A program made the position numbers and the translations under genes. A model generated the notes under the pieces. That model was not told the origin of the DNA. It did no database searches and saw only the letters and a program-made list of their open reading frames with translations. Below, one piece after another: positions 34,392 through 38,924 of a stretch of 38,924 bases of DNA (the first letter of the stretch is position 1; each line of letters starts with the position of its first letter). The DNA comes from Clostridiales bacterium (lineage in GTDB: Bacteria > Bacillota > Clostridia > Saccharofermentanales > Saccharofermentanaceae): NCBI GenBank assembly GCA_017620475.1, contig JAFZQI010000035.1, positions 1-38,924 on the forward strand, read 5' to 3'.

Positions 34392-35429
34392 TCAGCCTTT
34401 CTTCTCGAAGATCATCTTCTCGGAAGAGAATGCATAACGGATACCATAAAGCGGTCCGCCCGGATATGCTTCCACAGCAGTGGTCCAGCCCTTAGACGTA
34501 GCTGTTTCCATGTTGAGGCCTTCCGTTCTTGCTTCAAGAAGCTGGGTTACGGTAACAAACACATATCCCTTTTCTTTCAGACCTGCGATCATCTTATCCA
34601 GAGATTCGACTGTCGACTTATGGGAGTCATGGAGAAGGACCATATCCCCATCGATCGCATGATCGATCACGTACTGTGCCGTATAATCCGCATCGCCTAA
34701 AGCCGGAGCCTGCCAGTCCTGAGGACAGCTGGAGTCATTCCAGTTCACAACATACTCATGGTTGTCCACAGAATACTTGAAGAGTCCTTCCTGCTTGAGT
34801 CCGGCGCCCGTCGGCGGACGGATGACTGTCGCTTTCTGACCGACTTTCTCCATCAGTGCCTGATCACATTTAGCAAGCTGGTCGTAAGCTTCGTTCTCAT
34901 CGACCTGCGTCAGGATCTGATGGCTCCAAGTGTGGTTTCCGATTTCGCATCCGAGATCCAGCATCCGCTGAATGACGGCGGCATCTGTCCCTGAGACATT
35001 CTGACCGATCATGAAGAAAGTGGCAACTACGCCGTTTCGTTCAAGAGCATCGAGGACCTGCGGAGTAAGTGTTGCATCCGGACCGTCATCGAAGGTCAGC
35101 GCGATCAGCTTCGTACCTTCCGGATAACTGGCGTGAGCAGCAAGAGTTGTTGCTTCCGTCGTACTCTCCGGCGGTTCTTCACTTGTATTATCAGTCTGGC
35201 TTTCCGGATTGGCTGCCGTCGTTGTCGTAACGCTGGTCTCCTTCTCCTTATCCGAACTGCCCGATCTCTTATTGATCGATGTAACCATCCAAACAAAAGC
35301 AACCAGAAGGATCATAAACACTGCCGCCAGGACAGCCGCTGTATTGGCCAGTGCCCGAAGCTGCGCGGTCATCGTTCTCTTGGGATTGCCCGATGTCGGT
35401 CTTTGGGAGTTATACTGCATGTGACTCAT
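34392..35429 (-). CDS. Membrane-anchored polysaccharide deacetylase (NodB domain)
   Basis: 345 residues. One N-terminal membrane helix (about 27-51) is followed by a Thr/Ser/Glu-rich linker (55-98), then a NodB/CE4 domain. Metal and catalytic motifs: TFDDGPD (112-118), HTWSH (166-170), RPPTG (204-208, where RPPYG is usual) and LLHDSH (265-270). The domain acts outside the membrane, most likely removing N-acetyl groups from peptidoglycan or another envelope glycan. About 45 residues follow the last motif. An extended -10 promoter (TGTTATAAT) lies upstream. Confidence 0.93.
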   Translation of the reverse strand: MSHMQYNSQRPTSGNPKRTMTAQLRALANTAAVLAAVFMILLVAFVWMVTSINKRSGSSDKEKETSVTTTTAANPESQTDNTSEEPPESTTEATTLAAHASYPEGTKLIALTFDDGPDATLTPQVLDALERNGVVATFFMIGQNVSGTDAAVIQRMLDLGCEIGNHTWSHQILTQVDENEAYDQLAKCDQALMEKVGQKATVIRPPTGAGLKQEGLFKYSVDNHEYVVNWNDSSCPQDWQAPALGDADYTAQYVIDHAIDGDMVLLHDSHKSTVESLDKMIAGLKEKGYVFVTVTQLLEARTEGLNMETATSKGWTTAVEAYPGGPLYGIRYAFSSEKMIFEKKG

Positions 35430-35473
35430 AAGTCCCCTATCTCCTTTATATGTTCGTATTCACATCAAACTAA

Positions 35474-35482
35474 ATTATAACA
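35474..35482 (-). promoter_or_regulatory. Extended -10 element of the deacetylase gene
   Basis: TGTTATAAT on the minus strand, about 45 bases before the ATG; no clear -35 element. Confidence 0.5.
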
Positions 35483-35529
35483 CACATATTTCCCGCAACG
35501 GAAAATCTTTCTGTTTTCTTTTTAAAATG

Positions 35530-35570
35530 AAACAAAAAGGCTGTTCCGGGTGATTCACCCGAAACAGCCT
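35530..35570 (-). terminator. Intrinsic terminator of the aldolase gene
   Basis: GGCTGTT and CGGGTG pair with CACCCG and AACAGCC around a three-base loop (one T:G pair in between), followed on the minus strand by TTTTTG. It lies about 35 bases after the stop codon. Confidence 0.9.
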
Positions 35571-35601
35571 TCCTGGGACATTACTTGATTTCTGATCAGG
35601 A

Positions 35602-36570
35602 TCAGGCCTTACCGTCAGAACCCAGAACGTACTGGATCTTATGAGCAACCATATCCTTAACCGCCTGACGAGCCGGCTTCAAGTATTGACGGGGATCGAA
35701 GTGATCCGGGTGCTCTGCGAAGTACTTACGGATGTTACCTGTCATGGCAAGACGGATATCGGAGTCGATGTTGATCTTGCAGACTGCGAGAGTAGCTGCC
35801 TTGCGGAGCTGTTCCTCCGGGATACCAACTGCATCCGGCATGTTACCGCCATACTGGTTAACCATCTTTACGAACTCCTGCGGAACAGAAGAAGAACCAT
35901 GCAGAACGATCGGGAAGCCCGGGAGCTTCTTCATGCACTCTTCGAGAACGTCGAAACGGAGCGGCGGCGGAACGAGGATACCTTCCTCATTTCTTGTGCA
36001 CTGTGCAGCAGTGAACTTGTAAGCACCGTGGGAAGTACCGATAGCGATAGCCAGGGAGTCGCAGCCGGTTCTGGATACGAACTCTTCAACTTCTTCCGGA
36101 CGTGTGTAGGACTCGTGACCGGCCTCAACAACAACCTCATCCTCGATACCGGCAAGAGTACCGAGCTCAGCCTCAACTACTACGCCATGAGCGTGAGCAT
36201 ATTCAACGACCTGCTTGGTAAGAGCGATGTTATCCTCGAAAGACTTGGAGGAAGCGTCGATCATAACGGATGTGAAACCACCGTCGATGCAGGATTTGCA
36301 GAGCTCGAAGGAATCTCCGTGGTCCAGGTGCAGAGCGATCGGGATCTCCGGATTCTCAGCTACAGCAGCCTCAACGAGCTTTACGAGATAAGTGTGGTTC
36401 GCATAAGCACGAGCACCCTTACTTACCTGAAGGATAACCGGGCTCTTCAGTTCGCCGGCAGCCTCTGTGATTCCCTGTACGATCTCCATGTTGTTTACGT
36501 TAAAAGCACCAACAGCATATCCGCCGTCGTAAGCCTTCTTAAACATTTCAGTAGTAGTTACTAATGGCAT
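35602..36570 (-). CDS. fba: Class II fructose-bisphosphate aldolase
   Basis: 322 residues. The zinc ligand motif HLDHGDSFE, GGFTSVMIDASSKSFEDNI, AELGTLAGIEDEV, and the GTSHGAYKF and LHGSSSVPQEF segments identify the class II enzyme, which cleaves fructose 1,6-bisphosphate in glycolysis. AAGGAG precedes the ATG at ideal spacing. It is probably monocistronic and strongly expressed (own terminator, good ribosome-binding site). The upstream 120 bases are A/T-rich; no clear promoter could be fixed. Confidence 0.97.
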   Translation of the reverse strand: MPLVTTTEMFKKAYDGGYAVGAFNVNNMEIVQGITEAAGELKSPVILQVSKGARAYANHTYLVKLVEAAVAENPEIPIALHLDHGDSFELCKSCIDGGFTSVMIDASSKSFEDNIALTKQVVEYAHAHGVVVEAELGTLAGIEDEVVVEAGHESYTRPEEVEEFVSRTGCDSLAIAIGTSHGAYKFTAAQCTRNEEGILVPPPLRFDVLEECMKKLPGFPIVLHGSSSVPQEFVKMVNQYGGNMPDAVGIPEEQLRKAATLAVCKINIDSDIRLAMTGNIRKYFAEHPDHFDPRQYLKPARQAVKDMVAHKIQYVLGSDGKA

Positions 36571-36735
36571 AAGTATATCTCCTTTGTGTTATTTGTTATA
36601 TATGCATTAATTTGCACCAAAGATATTTTAAGGTGATAAGCGGGATTCGTCAACGCTAACCACGAAAGATCAAGGGATCCTTCGCAATTAGGATTCCGAA
36701 TCTCCCTTCACCTCCGAAGACGCCTCTTCGACGAC

Positions 36736-37596
36736 CTATTTGACATCGCCGGCAGCCTCATCTACTGTCTCTTTTGTTTCTTCAACAGTATCTTCAACGG
36801 CCTCTTTTGCATCAGCAACAGCCTCTTCTGCTGTTTCTTTTGCATCAGCAGCAGCCTCTTCCGCTGCTTCTTTTGCTTCTTCGGCAATTCCGTCTACGGC
36901 TTCCTGCAGTTTCTCCTCTGCTTCCTTCGCCTGTTCCTTCTTCTCTTCCTTCAGGGCATCCTTAACAAGAGAAACCGACTCATCGTCCGGAGCATTCTTT
37001 TCTTCCTCGTCCGTCTTAAGAGCATCGTACTTTTCCTTTGCCTTGTAAACAGAAGCCACAAGCTTTGCTTCCTTGGCCAGAAGGTCGAAGTCCTCTTTGC
37101 TCGAAAGATCCTTGGAGGATGTCTGATAGCAGACCTCTTCGTACACATTATCCAGGATCAGATAATCCACATGCTCCATATTGGCGCCGAGTGTAGAGTT
37201 CTTCAGGATCTGTGTGGCATGACCTGCTTCACCATCTCTGGCATCGAAGGAATCGAACGGGATCGTGATCTTGCTGAACATATAGCGGAGCGCAACTTCC
37301 TTGTTCTGATAGTCCATCGCCACACGGTACTTAGCAATCACGAATGTGTGGATGAATACTACGGCACAGATGATAAAGATCGCACCGAATACGCACCAAA
37401 GAAGCGGTCCCGGATCTGTATTGCCGGCAAGAAGATATCCGGCGAGACCGGCATCAAGAACAGCAACGGCAGCCGTGATGATCCTTCTTCTTAAGATCTG
37501 AGACTTAGATGCCGGGAAACAGTGCACCGTATCCTTCGGCAGCTTGTCCAGCTCTTCCTGCGAGATCTCAATTACTTTCTCTTCTACTTCACTCAT
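36736..37596 (-). CDS. Membrane protein with PH-like region and LEA-like 11-residue repeats
   Basis: 286 residues; no characterised family recognised. Two membrane helices (about 38-57 and 65-88) follow a short cytoplasmic N-terminus. Then comes a beta-rich PH-like part (YRVAMDYQNKEVALRYMFSK and about 90 further residues). The C-terminal tail contains five tandem 11-mers over residues 232-286: EAVDGIAEEAK, EAAEEAAADAK, ETAEEAVADAK, EAVEDTVEETK, ETVDEAAGDVK. Such amphipathic repeats occur in LEA group 3 proteins. The stop is TAG, and the frame continues past it with a sixth 11-mer. It lies 21 bases before valS on the same strand (valS is downstream in sequence but upstream in transcription). 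Confidence 0.8.
   Translation of the reverse strand: MSEVEEKVIEISQEELDKLPKDTVHCFPASKSQILRRRIITAAVAVLDAGLAGYLLAGNTDPGPLLWCVFGAIFIICAVVFIHTFVIAKYRVAMDYQNKEVALRYMFSKITIPFDSFDARDGEAGHATQILKNSTLGANMEHVDYLILDNVYEEVCYQTSSKDLSSKEDFDLLAKEAKLVASVYKAKEKYDALKTDEEEKNAPDDESVSLVKDALKEEKKEQAKEAEEKLQEAVDGIAEEAKEAAEEAAADAKETAEEAVADAKEAVEDTVEETKETVDEAAGDVK
36739..36903 (-). repeat. Tandem 33-base repeats encoding 11-residue units
   Basis: Five 33-base units on the minus strand, each coding for an 11-residue unit with Glu first, Ala-rich middle and Lys last. The units at 36772-36870 are most alike (EAAEEAAADAK, ETAEEAVADAK). Confidence 0.8.
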
Positions 37597-37617
37597 TGTT
37601 TGACCCTCCTACCCTGA

Positions 37618-38924
37618 TCATTTTTTCAATGCGTTGATTCTAGACAGAACGTTATCCAGCATCTCCTGATACTTCGCCTGCTTTTCTTTCTCGGCGGCGA
37701 TTACCTTCTCAGGGGCCTTCTTAACGAATTCCTCATTGGCAAGTTTACCGTTTACACGCTTCATCTCGTTTTCGAGACGATCCTTCTCCTTGCCAAGACG
37801 CTCCAGTTCCTTATCGATATCGATCAGATCCTCAAGCGGGATGTAGATCTCTCCGGCGCTGCAGACACAAGCTACAGCGGTATCCGGAATACCGGCCTTG
37901 TCCGCCTGAGCCGTAACCTCCGTAACATTTGCCAGTCTCTCAAGGAAAGCCTTGCCGTCCACAAACATGCTGCGGTTCTTTTCCTCGGCAGAAACGAGGA
38001 TCATGCCGATCTTACGGGACGGGATAACGCCCATATTCGTGCGTACGTTACGGATCGAGCGGATGGCATCCATCAAGGTCTCCATCTGTTTCTCTTCTGC
38101 TGCGAATACTTCGTTCTCACGGTATTGCGGCCAGTCAGAGATCATGATGGAATCACTCTTATCGGTAAGCACCAGATATCTGTATACTTCTTCCGTCAGG
38201 AACGGCATGAAAGGATGCAGCAGCTGCATGGCTCTTCCGAGAACATCGTTGAGGATGTACTGTGCTTCTTTTCTTGTCGCGCACTCCTTATCGAAGAGAC
38301 GGGACTTGGCGATCTCGATGTACCAGTCGCAGTATTCTTCCCAGATAAAGGAGTTGATCTTGGAAAGTGCAACACCGAACTCGTAGTTATCGAAGTTGTC
38401 GGTCACTTCCTTGATGATCTGGTTCATACGGGACAGGATCCACTTATCTTCGAGCGTGAACTTAGTGGAATCGACATCGTCAAATGTCAGATCGTCTTCG
38501 CAGTTCATCAGGACGAACTTCATGGCATTCCAGATCTTGTTGCCGAAGTTTCTTCCGGCCTCGATCTTATCCTGCTGGAAACGCTGGTCGTTACCCGGAG
38601 CATTACCGGTAATGAGCGCATAACGCATGGCATCCGCACCGTACTTCTCGATGATCTCGAGCGGATCGATACCGTTACCCAGGGACTTACTCATCTTTCG
38701 GCCCTGGGAGTCACGAACGAGACCGTGGATCAGGACAGTATCGAAAGGAGTTTCCTTCATGTGGGCACATCCGGCCACGATCATACGCGATACCCAGAAG
38801 GTAATGATGTCATAACCGGTAACGAGTGTATTTGTCGGATAGTAGCGCTTGAGGTCCGCTGTCTCTTCCGGCCAGCCGAGCGTGGAGAACGGCCACAGAG
38901 CTGAAGAGAACCAGGTATCAAGAG
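37618..38924 (-). CDS. valS: Valyl-tRNA synthetase (N-terminus cut by window edge)
   Basis: The frame is open to the right edge, so only the C-terminal about 435 residues are here. At the edge LDTWFSSALWPFSTLGWP and the YDIITFWVSRMIV segment are typical for ValS. The KMSKSLGN motif of class I synthetases is in DSQGRKMSKSLGNGIDPLEII. The anticodon-binding helical domain follows, and the C-terminal coiled coil is at the end (IPLEDLIDIDKELERLGKEK and on). It charges tRNA-Val. Confidence 0.97.
   Translation of the reverse strand, partial: LDTWFSSALWPFSTLGWPEETADLKRYYPTNTLVTGYDIITFWVSRMIVAGCAHMKETPFDTVLIHGLVRDSQGRKMSKSLGNGIDPLEIIEKYGADAMRYALITGNAPGNDQRFQQDKIEAGRNFGNKIWNAMKFVLMNCEDDLTFDDVDSTKFTLEDKWILSRMNQIIKEVTDNFDNYEFGVALSKINSFIWEEYCDWYIEIAKSRLFDKECATRKEAQYILNDVLGRAMQLLHPFMPFLTEEVYRYLVLTDKSDSIMISDWPQYRENEVFAAEEKQMETLMDAIRSIRNVRTNMGVIPSRKIGMILVSAEEKNRSMFVDGKAFLERLANVTEVTAQADKAGIPDTAVACVCSAGEIYIPLEDLIDIDKELERLGKEKDRLENEMKRVNGKLANEEFVKKAPEKVIAAEKEKQAKYQEMLDNVLSRINALKK

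Noticed and set aside
35641..36564. 307-codon plus-strand frame
   Set aside because: Antisense to fba almost end to end; no family motifs.
36571..36690. Terminator or small gene between fba and the repeat protein gene
   Set aside because: Only a short GGATCC-centred palindrome is seen, with no T-tail and no frame with a ribosome-binding site beyond the TAG readthrough extension.
36740..37048. Plus-strand Ser/Ala-rich frame over the 11-mer repeats
   Set aside because: It is the antisense shadow of the repeats; the minus-strand protein has membrane helices and an ordered N-terminal part.

Overview
The window looks like a chromosomal segment of a low-to-mid GC anaerobic Firmicute (class Clostridia). 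This rests on the tmk-yaaQ/darA-holB-ricT order typical of Firmicutes, strong AGGAGG ribosome-binding sites, a clostridial-type 2[4Fe-4S] ferredoxin, a family-4 uracil-DNA glycosylase, and a ChvE/Mms-type sugar transporter common in gut and rumen Lachnospiraceae-like bacteria. The exact taxon cannot be fixed from sequence alone. Most genes are on the minus strand. Plus-strand genes are the two regulators near 13-14 kb, the pseudouridine synthase at 16.5 kb, and the zinc-ribbon/ABC-F pair at 32-34 kb.

Layout. 1-3.1 kb: a PAS-GGDEF protein (cut by the left edge, degenerate GGDEF motif), then rsmI and a TrmN6-like methyltransferase. 3.1-3.45 kb: a ferredoxin gene with its own promoter and terminator. 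3.4-9.2 kb: one long same-strand run, folE-folP-folB-folK, a disordered Arg/Asn-rich protein, tmk, darA, holB and ricT, with many overlaps. 9.2-15.1 kb: a regulator-dense stretch (two AraC, one XRE, one DeoR) around an 832-residue protein that has the fold layout of a sialate O-acetylesterase but has lost its catalytic residues and carries a long acidic insertion. 15.2-15.4 kb: a tRNA-Gln(CUG) unit with clear promoter and terminator; this 340-base stretch holds no protein gene. 15.4-17.2 kb: UDG4 and Smr genes divergent from a pseudouridine synthase whose promoter places the transcript start on the AUG (probably leaderless). 17.2-20.9 kb: a small envelope glycan cluster (two GT2 glycosyltransferases, UDP-galactopyranose mutase) followed by a membrane protein with a J-like domain. 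21-25.1 kb: a monosaccharide ABC importer (binding protein, ATPase, permease). 25.2-31.9 kb: leuC-leuD-leuB-ppx-ppk, probably one transcription unit. 32-34.4 kb: zinc-ribbon protein and ABC-F ATPase. 34.4-38.9 kb: a polysaccharide deacetylase, class II aldolase, a membrane protein with LEA-like 11-residue repeats apparently shortened by an in-frame TAG, and valS (cut by the right edge).

No CRISPR array, prophage, insertion sequence or transposase was seen. The strongest candidates for something undescribed are the catalytically dead esterase-like protein with its regulator neighbourhood, and the 11-mer repeat protein whose repeat continues in frame past its stop codon. The rest is mostly housekeeping and core metabolism.
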